From Bryoerythrophyllum caledonicum (lineage: Eukaryota; Streptophyta; Bryopsida; Pottiales; Pottiaceae): a DNA stretch of 64,000 bases. The position numbers and the translations under genes are program-made. The stretch's first letter is position 1; each line of letters starts with the position of its first letter. The stretch is taken from positions 24,196,012 to 24,260,011 of the forward strand of contig OZ020521.1 in NCBI GenBank assembly GCA_963971425.1, in the 5' to 3' direction. Shown here piece by piece: positions 10,395-20,889 of this stretch. The notes under the pieces are model-generated. The model was not told the DNA's origin, ran no database searches, and saw only the letters and a program-made list of their open reading frames with translations.

Positions 10395-11900
10395 TCATGA
10401 AAACTCTTCTGGAGGAGTGGACTTATCTTCTGGTAAATCCATGGAGGGATTGATTGGAAGATTGGGAGTATCCACAAGAAAATAGTGAAGAGAATCCACC
10501 GGAAGGTTGAAAGTCTCAACCGGGAGGTCTACTGGTAGATTAGGAGTATCCACCGATATATTGGGATTATTCACCATTACATGAGAAGTCTCTACCGGAT
10601 CAATAAGCATAGCTATCAAAGATTCAACCAATAAATTTCTTTGTGAGAAAGAGAGATCAACCGGTTCCTTCTCAGGAGGTTTGACTAGGAGACCTTGTTG
10701 CCTCTTATAGACTTTTACACCCCACTCCTTGGAAAATGGAGAATCAGCTCTACTCACTAGACATTGAGTAGGTGGATCATCATCTTCTGAAGAAAGAGAG
10801 CTGATATAACAAACCTTCTCTTCTACCAGGTTGGACTCTGGTCTTGCATTGGTCTGGAAGCACTCGTCAGTCCAGCAAGTAGCTTGGTTAGTGCCACCAT
10901 AGTCTCTTCTGCCTTGACCTTTGTGTCAAAGTACTCCTTCTGGGATGTACGAAGATCCTTCTTCATCTTAGTGTAGTGTTCCCGGTCCTCCCTGGCTACA
11001 GCAAAAATGTCTCCGGTGTTTTCTAGTCCAAACACCTTTCGGAGAACCCTCTAAAGACTCTTTGCCTCCAGAAGCTCCATCTCCATCTGCTAGACATCCC
11101 GGGTCACATCCTGGTAGAACTTGGCTATGTTCTCCACTAGTGTGAGATTCTTGGATGGCCGAGGTGGTGGTGGTGGTTTTTTCCGGTGAGATCTGGATGG
11201 CCTATCCTCGTTCAAGAGTAGCTGAGATGATGATGCCTCCCATGGGTTTTTCGGTAACACCAATTGTAGCTCAGTATGTTGGAGAAAGGCCCGGGGAACG
11301 TGGTCCTGGAGAGCGATCCCTTGTCTCCAAATCCTCGTCTCTTCTGATTCCAGACAGTTATAATACTCATTCAAGTGCATGAGGTATGGAGTCAAAAAGG
11401 TCTTGGAACATCACCTTGTTAAATTGCCCAGAGCTGAGGCAAAATTGCTTCTTCCAACAAAAACTCCGAGTCCGGGAAGGAATCTTCAAAGAATGCCTGT
11501 ATGTAGGTTGTAGCCAGCCGTGTTGTGATTCATTCACGTTGGTGGGGTGGAAGATTGGTTTTAAAAACTCAACCACCCTCCTCAACTGGGTGTTTGTGAA
11601 TTGACCACTCCGGTAGCATTCCGATACATCCTTGGAATTTGATAAGTGCTTATATAACAACTCCCGGTTGATCCCAGGTATCCATCCCTCCTCCGCTTGA
11701 AAAGAATACACCTTACACCATACTTCTGTGGTCCATGTCCGAAGATTTGCCTGATAGACTCCTCGGTGTGTCTGGGGAGGTAACAACTCTTCAGCTGCAT
11801 ATTCCTTCTGGAAGACCGATGGTTTCTCCTACAATCCGAGGCAATTCATCCGGTTGAGGTCTTCTTCCAATTCTCTTCCTTGTTCCATCCCCTCCCACTT
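10395..11900 (-). pseudogene. Decayed gag-like transposon protein (family G, copy G3)
   Basis: Minus-strand fragments at 11786-11367, 11395-11090, 11035-10823 and 10757-10395 sit in two frames separated by stops and frameshifts. The first carries a W(T)TEVW..VYSFQ..G block and a downstream PIFHP block. These match WTTALWRDTYEFRAG and IFHPEKP in the better copy at 28613-30901, and HPEKPTRV in the copy at 24755-26640. The middle fragments are charged and coiled-coil-like (EDREHYTKMKKDLRTSQKEY). The last is a proline/valine repeat region (VDTPNLPVDLPVET). The layout resembles the plant-specific 'putative plant transposon protein' domain in a loose way. I infer a structural (gag-like) protein of a non-autonomous LTR-type element. 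Confidence 0.5.
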
Positions 11901-12695
11901 GTTAGGATCAATCTTGGAAAGCTTCAATGTCCCCGGTGGAGTCATGTTGTCTGGAATAGACTTTTCTCCAAGATGTGCTTGTACTTCCACCTCATGCTAC
12001 CAACTTATCACAATTTCCGGTCCAACCCGGAAAACACAAGTGTATCGGGCAACCGGTGTACTTTCTCCGGAACACTTTTCTAGATTAACTTAGATGTAGG
12101 CATCTCACATATCAAGTAACACAATTAACAAAACAACATAAAGATTAACCACTTCAAGCAAGAGAGATGATTTAGGAGAACAAGAATTTTTAAAGGGGGT
12201 TTCCTAGGTGATCGGAGAGATTGGGAAAAAGATGGAAAATCTAGGCAAGATTTAGGAAGAGGGGAAGAATAGGAAAAACACAAATGAAGACTTGCCACAA
12301 GGCCGAGATAATCGAAAACAAATGATGGGACAAAAAATAGACGCATAAGTAACAAGAACTTAAGATCTAAGACGTATGAGGTCTAAGTAGAGTCTACCGG
12401 GAGACTTTTCTCTAGACCGGAAAGAAGGCAACCGAAATTCACTTTCTTCACAATTCTTGCCACCTCCTTTTTGTGCCAGCAATCTCGTTGAAATTGTAGT
12501 CCAGTCTCTGAGTCTTCTCGCCGCCTACACGCCTAGAAATCTCCACCTCCTTTGTGTCTAAAACCCCATCCGCCACAGTCTTCCAGAAATCCTAGGTTGT
12601 AAAAATCAAAACCCTAGGTGTTTGCAAATTTAAACCCTAGGTGGTTCCGCTCTCCTTTCACCTTTCTTCTTCTTAGATTGAGTACTCGCCCCTCG
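11901..12695 (-). other. Upstream flank of G3, no gene recognised
   Basis: Read on the minus strand, this is a purine/pyrimidine-biased leader-like stretch ahead of the gag-like frames, comparable in place to the CT-rich leader of G2 (30902-31000). No frame with a domain is seen. Confidence 0.35.
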
Positions 12696-12699
12696 ATAT

Positions 12700-13008
12700 T
12701 GATGCTCTTCCTCTTCCTGCTATTGTTGATGCACTTCCTCCTCTAGTTGTTGTTGATGCTCTTCCTCCTCTTGCTGTTGTTGGTGCTCTTCCTCCTCTCG
12801 TTGTTGTTGATAATCTTCCTCCTCGCATTGTTGTTGGTGCTCTTCCTTTTCTTGCTATTGTTGATGTACTTCCTCCTCTCGCTGTTGTTGATGCTCTTCC
12901 TTCTTTTGCTGTTGTTGGTGCTCTTCCTCCTCTTGCTGTTGTTGATAATCTTCCTCCTCGTGTTGTTGTTGATGCTCTTCCTCCACTCGCTGTTCTTGAT
13001 GCTCTTAG
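12700..13008 (-). repeat. 27-bp coding-type minisatellite
   Basis: About eleven tandem copies of a 27-bp unit (plus strand: gttgttgatgctcttcctcc followed by tctcgct) lie here. On the minus strand, one frame reads the nine-residue repeat REEEEHQQQ and another ARGGRASTT, both open. Period 27 keeps the frame. This is either a relic of a Glu/Gln-rich repeat protein or simply a minisatellite. A compositionally similar 30-bp array near G1 at about 27000-27140 encodes EHDEQGEQQE on the plus strand. Confidence 0.75.
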
Positions 13009-13009
13009 T

Positions 13010-13543
13010 ACCCAGGCTGTGCCGGTACGCGGGTTTTGCCCGGGTATCAACTAACGTACCTATATATATATGTATTTTTTAAAAAAAAATCTTTTATTTC
13101 TATAAACGTAAATTTTTTATTCTTTCAAATAAAAATTTAGGACTCTATCAATCACTTAGCTAAAAAGAGAAAATCTGAACAATTAAATTAGAAAACTAAT
13201 AAATAGTCTATCTATTCAATGAAAATTTAGATAGCTATTTTAGCCCTAAATGGTGATTTGAGCCTTTGTCCTAGAGACTCACCCGGTGATCCTTCTGTCC
13301 GAGCACTCTTTTTAAGCTTTTCTGGGCACCAAACTTGATTGTTTAAGGCCCGGTTTTAACTTTTATCACCACTATTACAATAATTATCTAGTTGAGCATT
13401 CACCTACTTTCACTAATTACTATACAACCTACTTCTATGTAATACTAACTATTTTGCCGGTTATCTAAACTAATTTAAAAAAAATTTAAGCTAATTTTTT
13501 TTGGTAGGGGCAACCAAGTGGAAGTTTCAAACTCCCACAGAAG
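13010..13543 (-). repeat. Dispersed repeat R, copy 1 (possible solo LTR)
   Basis: The reverse complement starts TGTGGGAGTTTGAAACTTCC and continues with cacttggttgcccctacc and an A-rich stretch. It runs to an A/T-rich tail and a block with acccgggcaaaacccgcg. The same sequence in plus orientation occupies 40738-41275. The shared sharp left border and the TG..GGGAGTTTGAAACT start resemble LTR termini of plant retrotransposons. No internal coding region is attached, so a solo LTR is one reading. Confidence 0.5.
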
Positions 13544-13647
13544 TTCCTTGTGCGGAGAAGCCATGGCATTGCGAGGTTGAGAATTGTGGCTTGGGTCTGT
13601 GGAAGAATTGGCGACACTTGAATAATCATCTATGACATCGCCATCAC

Positions 13648-14127
13648 ATGGAGCTCACGATTCAAACACTTGGTTGTTCGCGGAAGGTAGAACGATTTTG
13701 CAACATCAACTCCTGCCATATGAATGCAAGAATTTTAACGAAGCTGTTCAAGAGACAACGAAAGGAGTTTTGGAAAAATCTCCAAGCGTGGACGAAGGCG
13801 GCGGAGGTGTTGTGGACACGGGTGGAGATGGCGGCCACCATTGACCGTAATGCGTGGGAAAAATCTTTTATTGCTATAGCAATGGGGAAGAAGTATGCCG
13901 CTCACCTCGGGAAAAAGGAGGAAGGAGTTGGAGAACTGAATGCCCCATGCCTTGATGCACTACCGCGCCACCCCAATTTTGCCAACGCGATTACGGAGTT
14001 GAATTTGGGCCGTGGCGCGGACAAGTTGGAGATTGCGCAATTGAAGGATTTTCACCGCATTTTCAACCAGAAACAGGAATGTATGAATGCACGATTGCAC
14101 TTGCATTGCCCCATTCTTGTCTACTAG
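13648..14127 (+). CDS. Hypothetical helical protein, 159 aa
   Basis: An ATG-started frame of 159 codons ends in TAG just beyond the border of repeat R. The product looks protein-like. It is Lys/Glu/Ala-rich and predicted helical (FWKNLQAWTKAAEVLWTRV, AMGKKYAAHLGKKEEG), then DALPRHPNFANAITELNLGR. I recognise no domain and no signal peptide or membrane segment. It could be a fragment of a host exon or of a transposon protein whose start was cut by repeat R. No paralogue is visible elsewhere in the window. Confidence 0.3.
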   Translation: MELTIQTLGCSRKVERFCNINSCHMNARILTKLFKRQRKEFWKNLQAWTKAAEVLWTRVEMAATIDRNAWEKSFIAIAMGKKYAAHLGKKEEGVGELNAPCLDALPRHPNFANAITELNLGRGADKLEIAQLKDFHRIFNQKQECMNARLHLHCPILVY

Positions 14128-14129
14128 CA

Positions 14130-14695
14130 TGCTCCCATGTATTGTCATGGAATGAAATAGGTACAGGCGGAGGATTTTTGACGTTGATAGTCTTCCGTGA
14201 TTTTGGCATGTTGACTATAAGAAAAAGTTAGAATGTAAGAATGGCAATTTGAGTAATGGAAAGTAAAGTGGTGGATAGGTCAATTTGAGTACATAAATAT
14301 TCATTATCTTTAATGCGGTAGATATGAAAAGAATTTTATTTGAGTTGTGAGAAGTTTATGTAATTCTAAAGGTAGGAAAGATAAAATATTCATAGCAATA
14401 CCTTTCACGGAGATGACAACTAAAAAACATTCCCTTGGTTACTTTGTTTTTCAAGCAAAATACCCGTCACGCTACACGAATATGTAACAAAACGTCTCTG
14501 GTTTCTATCACAATATCCGTCACAAAGGAAAAAGGTCTTCGTAAATGTACTTGAGTGTGCATTTAAAAGGCATTACCCGTCACGTGCAGTAAAACTTCCC
14601 TAAAATATTCCTAGGAGCCTTTGCATACCTATCATGCACAAAATAAAATTTAAGAAATAAGTCACAATCTACATCTATGATATATCTAGCAAAAA
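14130..14695. other. Noncoding stretch with ACCCGTCACG motifs
   Basis: No ORF is supported. The word CCCGTCACG occurs at about 14463 and again at about 14576, with a related atccgtcac near 14517. These are the same core as the palindrome ahead of the TATA box in repeat C copy 1. The stretch probably belongs to the upstream part of the oppositely oriented repeat C. Confidence 0.4.
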
Positions 14696-14699
14696 GTTG

Positions 14700-15215
14700 T
14701 GCCATAAAAACCCTAAGTCACACTGTATGGAACGATTGAAATATGTCTCATACCCTAAACTATAATCAATCACTTATTGAAGAAACTAATGTATCACTCA
14801 AGAAACTCAAAAATATAAAACTCAAATCCTAGTTCTCAATGACAACATACCCAAGCACAAAAGATGAGCTCAAAGGATCAATCTATGCGGAATGGAAACC
14901 ATGAAAGAATATAATATATTCAATATTAGTGTAAGATGGACACAAAGGATAGCACTTGAAAACACTTGGGGAGGTACAAAAACGAACCCTACACGTGCTT
15001 CTACACACACAAGCTTCACAGGAGGCAATACCCGTCACGAATATTTCGTAGGGAAATGTGTCGCGATGGGCGAGAGGAGTGCACGGGCCACGGCACATGC
15101 CAGGAGGGGGGGAGGGTTTGTGTACGAGCCGGTTGGAGTTTCACCACCTAGCTAGCTAGAAGGGATGATTCATCCCACGAGGGAGAACAAGGAGGTCAGT
15201 TTGCCCTGGGCCTGA
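14700..15215 (-). repeat. Dispersed repeat C, copy 2 (inverted)
   Basis: This is the reverse complement of 8095-8720 with moderate divergence. Matching points are the block around 'gcacttgaaaacact', the 'aatacccgtcacg' motif, the 'gtgcacgggcca' block and the cccagggc-type end (here gccctgggc at about 15200). With copy 1 it forms a 7-kb-spaced inverted pair that encloses G3, the minisatellite and repeat R. Confidence 0.7.
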
Positions 15216-15560
15216 CAAACCAAGGGTTTGTTTGGGAGACAACTATATTCACTTTGACTGCAATTATCTTTTAATTGGTACAGTCAAAACTCACAAAATG
15301 TTAACCATAGTATCTCATATAAGTTTAGAAGCAAATGCTATGGTTACAATCTCAAAAAGTTCATCTTGGCAATTTCTAATCAATGGAGTAGCAATTCTTC
15401 TAAAATACCTTGGTCTTTTAAATGTTAAAACAAATAAATAAATGGAAAAGAACGAAAAAAACATGTGCTAGAGTTATCTATAAAGAGTGGCAAGGATACC
15501 ATGCGTTTTGATGTCTTTCTTCATTTCTATTTTTTTAAGTCAACTTAGCATAGCTTTAAT
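15216..15560. other. No feature recognised
   Basis: AT-rich sequence between repeat C and the transposase-like relic. No ORF with a domain. Confidence 0.4.
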
Positions 15561-15570
15561 TTTCTATAAA

Positions 15571-16545
15571 CTACAAGTTTTTCCAAACCTTGTAAATGGC
15601 AATGTATTGAGCATGGAAACTTGGGAGAATACTTGTGCTAGTGGCTTCTTGAAGGCATTTAGCCCAATGGAATAAACAAGTCTGTTCGCGGTTGTTTTTA
15701 GGCACGTCCTTCTTGCCACTACCGTAAACTTGCCAGACAACATGTGAAATTGCACCAGCACTGATAGATATTAACCATTTGAAGTTTGTAGTCTCCACCC
15801 CATGAATCTTCATGGTCTTATTCAAGTACATTTAAGACAATCCTTGTGCTTCTGCACCCTCCGATTGCATATGACACATGGCTATGGTCATAACCTCACA
15901 ATACTTATTGTTGTAGACATGGCATGTCATTATAGTCACTCCAAGACGCTCTTAAAATGATCAAACGCCAACCAATACTCTTGTAAATCTCCTCCTGGTT
16001 GCATACTCTTCACGAGGTCTATAATATAATCTGGACAATTCATTGACATCTTAAATACAAAAACTTTACCTTTTGATCGGCTGGGAAACTTATTTTCATT
16101 GATGAAGACAAACTTCAAAGAATCTTTTAGTCCATAATGTTGTCCATTATCCCCTTGTGTCCACTATAGAATCTCTTGCATGTCGCCACAAAGATTGGTA
16201 TATTTTGGAAAAAATAGAGTCTTCAATTGATCCAAGACAACATTCATACATTGTCCTTTGAGGTTGTTGTATTTTGCACCAAATACTTCGTTAAGAAATT
16301 CTTGCTTTTTGCCATAGTAATGACAAATTTTATTGCCTTAGTTGTCCGGTAGACTTTCTTTGCAACACAATCGTGCATAATGTCCATGGCGGTGTCGCAT
16401 TGTAAATTAATATATTGTGTGAAAATATTAAAGATGTTGCCTTAGACATCGGATAGAATATGAGGAGAAGGATACAAAAGGTTGGGGTCGTGGAGAAATC
16501 CACGGTTTGGTTCAATGGGGGGTAATCGAAGCTTGTTAGCATAAC
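15571..16545 (-). pseudogene. Decayed plant transposase-like sequence
   Basis: On the minus strand, several short frames in order look like one eroded protein. They are a fragment at 16118-15936 (YWLAFDHFKSVLE), a stretch reading TMTCHVYNN..CEVMTIAMCHMQSEGAEAQ, and a fragment at 15831-15571 reading NFKWLIS, VYGSGKKDVP and REQTCLFHWAKCL. From memory, the pattern 'NFKGFM ... VYGSGD.VP ... RERTCLFHW' is typical of a transposase-like protein family widespread in early-diverging land plants and possibly Mutator-related. Stops and frameshifts are frequent, so this is not functional. A search would be needed to name the superfamily. Confidence 0.4.
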
Positions 16546-16549
16546 TTGG

Positions 16550-17735
16550 AAGCCTGCATCTTGTCACTGTAGCTCAGGGAAGCATAGGTGGCCGGTTGAC
16601 TGCTTATTTCCTGCTTTTACTAGCAAGTACCAAGTTGCAACTATCCAGGCCGTTCAACGAGTTTGATAAAGCTCGAACCCGGAACCGGCAGGCAACAATC
16701 AACGGACCTTGACAGCCAACCAAGTCCGCAACTTGGCAACCATTAGTGGACTCAAGGCAGCTTTATACAACTGTTGAGGGACTGTACAATGTCGCGACCT
16801 TGTCCTTTAGCCAAATCTTTTGATGCGGTGTGAGCCAAATAAACCGCCCCCTAATGGGCTGGCTTATCTTGAACACAAGATCCTACATATGGGATGCAGC
16901 CCCTTGTGCAAACATACTTTAAGCATTCATACAAGCATGATGACCCAAGGCGTGGTCACTTAAGAGGGTTCGTTAATAATTAGTGATGTGATGGCTGAAT
17001 TGAGCCTTAGGTTGAATCCAACCTTTAGACAAGCGTAAATTCCGCCTCAAAGCTTTGTTTCCAATGTTTTAAAGCTCCATTCGGTTCAATTTTGCCTTGT
17101 GAACTTGATTAGCACCTTAACCACCAATTCCAGGCCCAAGTGCGACCCTAACAGCAGCAACCAGCAGACAGGCTCCTCTTTTTATGTTAAAAGTTTAATT
17201 CTTCATTATCTTCGTGATTATGACTCCGTTTTTTACGTTTGTTTTTTGGATTCTTACTAGTTTTTCTTGCTTAACACGATGGCAGCCTTCAATTGATCAT
17301 TTGACTCGACCCTGGACCTCCCAGCCAGCGACCAGCAGTGCACCTTCAACATATGACTTTATTCAAGATCATGCACCACATTCCTATGCATGTATCACAT
17401 TCATTCACACAAGAATCCACCCCAGCCTTACTAAGAGTGAGCCTCCAGCTGTGTTCACTTACTAATGGCGCTCTAATCGGTTATTTAGTTGAATATATAG
17501 CAAACCCTAATTCTACCAAAAAATTGGCAGCGCTTCCGCGTGGTTTTTGTATTTAGAAAATTAGGGTTCAAGTCATACACATGGAATTGAAGAGGTTCGA
17601 GGGAGAAAAGAAAAGGGGCTCCCTGAGTTAATTCGGTTCACCCTCCATCCTTAGCCTTCGACTTGCTTGGTCAGCTCGTGATCTTGGTCCTCTTCTTCAG
17701 CTCGTGATCTTGCTCCTCTTGTTGGTGCTCTTCAC
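16550..17735. other. No feature recognised
   Basis: Mixed sequence with small overlapping frames on the plus strand (17214-17556) that show no domain. Nothing supportable. Confidence 0.4.
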
Positions 17736-17740
17736 TCCTC

Positions 17741-18180
17741 AGCCCGTATCTTCGTCGTCACAGCTCCGATCCGCGCGTTCTTGAGCTTGTTGGAAAGCCA
17801 ACGTTTTAATCTATCTACTCCTAAAATCTTAGCCCAATTGGACAAGAACTCCGCTACTGACGAGGGAAAACCTGAGGCCGTATGAGATCCGCCACCGATC
17901 CTCCAGCTGGTCGTCCTCACTCCGCCGCCCGTATCTTCGTCGTCACAGCTCCGATCCCCGTGTTCTTGAGCTTGTTGAAAAGCCAACGTTCTAATCTATC
18001 TACTCCTAAAATCTTAGCCTGATTGGACAAGAACTCCGCTACTGACAAGGGAAAACCTGAGGCCGTATGAGATCCGCCACCGATCCTCCAGCTGGTCGTC
18101 CTCACTCCGCCGCCCATATCTTCGTCGTCACAGCTCCGATCCGCGTGTTCTTGAGCTTGTTGGAAAGCCAACTTTCTAAT
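17741..18180. repeat. Tandem duplication, about 185-bp unit, 2.4 copies
   Basis: A unit beginning ccgtatcttcgtcgtcacag and running through 'gagatccgccaccgatcctc' is repeated with few differences at 17741, about 17926 and, partially, about 18111. On the minus strand each unit keeps an open frame, so consecutive 84-codon frames look like near copies. High identity suggests a recent local duplication. No domain is recognised. Confidence 0.85.
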
Positions 18181-18189
18181 CTATCTACT

Positions 18190-19300
18190 CTCCTATTTTC
18201 GCAATGATTGAATCACATTCCAGCCCACAGGAGGGGGAAATCTGAACCCTACCTCTCTCTCTGCTTCCACACACCTCTCTCGGTTTCCTAGCTCCTACCA
18301 CACACCTCTCTCACTCCTACCTCCCACCCTTCGAATGAGCGCCCTCCAAGGGGGTAACCCCAAGGCCCTTGCTCCCTTCTTTGTTCCCAAGGTCGTTCCC
18401 TTCGTCGTTCACAGCCGCCATTTTGGGTGGGCACATTAATGGTCACACTAAACAACTAGTAACTAAAAGCTAATAAATCACTAGCCACCCTTGCATTTAA
18501 CACAAGTGGGTGTCCCACTAACCAAGGAATATCTAAATCTAAACTTTGACTCCATGCCACATGTGTGTGCATGATCTCAATAAGTGAGCTATTAAGCTAA
18601 ATTCAAGGATGCAAAAAAAATCTAACTCTACCTAGCTTGAATTTCCCTTGTTTGGGGGAATTCCTAATTTACTTAGTGATTGATGAGGATTCTTTTCCAC
18701 TTCTTTTTGGACCCTTCTGACTATTTTTTTTTTATGGGCTTTTAACTCCCCATTTTTTTTTCTTTTCTCCTCACCATCCTCCTTCTTCTTCTCCCATTTT
18801 TTTGGTTTCGTGATTTCTTCATCGTGACCGAATACGGTCTACAACTCGATAGGAGGTAAATTCTTCTCCACCACTACTCATTTTAATTCTTTTCTAATTT
18901 TCTTTTGTCTTTTTTCCCTTCTCTCTTTGCTTTTCTTTTCTGGTTTATTCCCCTTTTTTTTCTTCCTTTTTGGCTAACTACATAAATTCCGCGATTGCCC
19001 ATAAATGGCTCCTCTTTTAGTGAGGGGAAAGGCCACTTGGTCATTTTAATCAAAAAACCACGAGCTAGTCCATGGGATAACCCATTTTCACCACTCATTA
19101 GCCTTAATGGACCCGACGTGAGGTCCATTCATCACCGTGAGCCGTTTTTGCGGCTCACATGCGGGCTACTTTTAGTTAAAATAAAATTATTTATGGCTAT
19201 TTGAGTAATTCAGTGAAGGCAAGCTTCTTAAAGAAGTTACTGAGAGATATAAAAAAGAAAATAGTTTCTTTGCCTCACCTGATTTGCTTCAAGCCAATAG
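18190..19300. other. Pyrimidine-rich noncoding stretch
   Basis: CT-rich runs (ctctctctctg, a ttttcttt stretch at about 18890-18960) and scattered low-complexity sequence. Charged Lys/Arg-rich frames on the minus strand (18883-19128) reflect this strand bias. No gene is called. Confidence 0.4.
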
Positions 19301-19324
19301 CTTGGATAGCTTAGAGTTCATAGT

Positions 19325-19660
19325 ATGGATTCTCAAGACCCAAATGAGTGGGAGTTGTCGTTATCGCAATTACCGGAGGATCCGTTTCAATCTTCTCAGC
19401 CATCAACTTCCAGACGGCGAGTGCGAGATGGAGCGGGGCCTTCCGAGCGTCGTGTTCAACCACGTCCAGATCTAAGTCTACGGCAACTTGCATTTGTGAA
19501 TCTACAACCGGACGCGAGAGCTCTAGTGATTGTTTTGGAGGCTGAAACTTCATTGACGGGTGGCCGTCAAATGGTGTTTGAAGGGTGTTTTGAAAATACC
19601 AATGAAGGCCAAATGGTGAGTCGGTTTTCTAATGAGATGGGCCACTGTCTTTGGCTTTGA
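19325..19660 (+). CDS. Hypothetical protein, 111 aa
   Basis: An ATG-started frame ends in TGA at 19660. The N-terminus is acidic and Ser/Pro/Gln-rich (MDSQDPNEWELSLSQLPEDP), followed by an Arg-rich disordered segment and a short ordered part (LRQLAFVNLQPDARALVIVL). This looks like the disordered start of a nuclear or transposon protein cut short by a stop or an intron. No homologue is recognised. A shadow of a real exon is possible. Confidence 0.3.
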   Translation: MDSQDPNEWELSLSQLPEDPFQSSQPSTSRRRVRDGAGPSERRVQPRPDLSLRQLAFVNLQPDARALVIVLEAETSLTGGRQMVFEGCFENTNEGQMVSRFSNEMGHCLWL

Positions 19661-19664
19661 GGGC

Positions 19665-20295
19665 CGCTGACCTTTTAAAGCGATGAACGGAGAGCAAGTT
19701 ATGTTTCTGCGGTGCTCCGTCAAATTCTAGAGTTTTTATCTGGTTAGATGAAGGTAGAATCCATATAATTGTTAATACATAAATTTGTTATGTGTTTATG
19801 TTTATATTAGATCAAGATCTAAGAAAGAAAAAGAAAAGAAACTAAGAAAAAGTTTGACCGTCTTAGAATTCTTTTGGAACCACACCTTTTGAAGCCCAAT
19901 GGTTGGGGTTTCTTTCCTATCTTATCTTGGTAGACTTTAGAGTGCTTTTGGAAGGTAACCAATAGTATCTAGATGCCCATGTGGCTTAGACATGGGATGA
20001 TGTGGAAGGATAAGGGGGGGCGACTCTCCTTTCTTCTTGGTGTGTGCTTTTGGTGTGTGGGGAGTGTTGTGAAAAAATTCCCGAGAGGGAGATCGGGCGG
20101 TGTGTACTCTTTTTTAATGAGAATGTTATGAAAGGTTGTGAAGTTGTTCCTTGTGAAGTTGCGCTTCTTTGAGCGGTGTTTTTGTTCAATTTGGAGTTCA
20201 TACGCAAAAGTTATGAGAGATTGAGTGAGGAGTAGTTGGCTGCTATCCAATTAGAGGAGCAACAACTTCGGGCCTTCACCACGGCTTTGATACTT
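19665..20295. other. No feature recognised
   Basis: No supported coding frame. Minus-strand frames at about 19969-20250 are Thr/His/Pro-rich without a domain. Confidence 0.4.
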
Positions 20296-20299
20296 TGTG

Positions 20300-20745
20300 C
20301 TCGGACTTGAAATTTGATAGAAGTATACCTCATTGAACTAGCTTTCTAAGAAGCTATCACTCGACTCATTTAAGTGTGCTATGGAAAAATTATAGTCATC
20401 TAAGTAGAGGAGAGTTCTGCTGTCTTGGAAGTGGGGATGCATGAGTTTTGAGGTTACACAACTTTTAGTGAATAGATTAGTTTGAAGTGTAAATTAGAGG
20501 AGTTGTAGCTTATTAAACTAGCTTTTTATAAAGCTATTATACGGCTCATTTAGAATCGTAATATAGAAGTTATAGCCGCCGAAGTTGGAGAAGGTTTGCT
20601 GCCATCAGCATAAGAAGGCACAAACTTTGAACCTCCATAACTTTTAGAAGGTAGTTTAGAATAACCTGAGATTTTGGAGGGTGTTAGCTTATTGCACCAG
20701 ATTTCCAAAAAGTTATAGCACTTGGCATTTGGCGGCTCGAACCAT
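20300..20745. repeat. Diverged tandem repeat, about 179-bp unit, three copies
   Basis: The block 'ctcattgaactagctttctaa' (20329), then 'cttattaaactagctttttat' (20509), then 'cttattgcaccagatttcc' (20688) recurs every 179 bp or so with the flanking order kept. Words like these are common in LTRs and untranslated parts of plant retroelements. No coding is seen. Confidence 0.7.
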
Positions 20746-20814
20746 CTGTGGCATCAATCGGAAACTCACTGTTAGTGTGGTAAAGAACTTTGGGAGGTCT
20801 TTTGTGTTTTTGAA

Positions 20815-20880
20815 CACTTCAAGACTTGAAGATAAGAAGACATGAAGACTTGAAGATAAGAAGACAAGAAGACTTGCGTG
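20815..20880. repeat. Short minisatellite of gaagacttgaagata units
   Basis: Imperfect tandem gaagacttgaagataa / gaagacatgaag words. A related purine-rich run recurs at about 21224-21270. It is a simple repeat without coding support. Confidence 0.75.
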
Positions 20881-20889
20881 TTGTGGCTT

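Noticed and set aside
13648..14127. A gypsy or gag identity for the 159-residue ORF
   Set aside because: No shared motif with families G or gypsy in this window could be found by eye, so it is left hypothetical.
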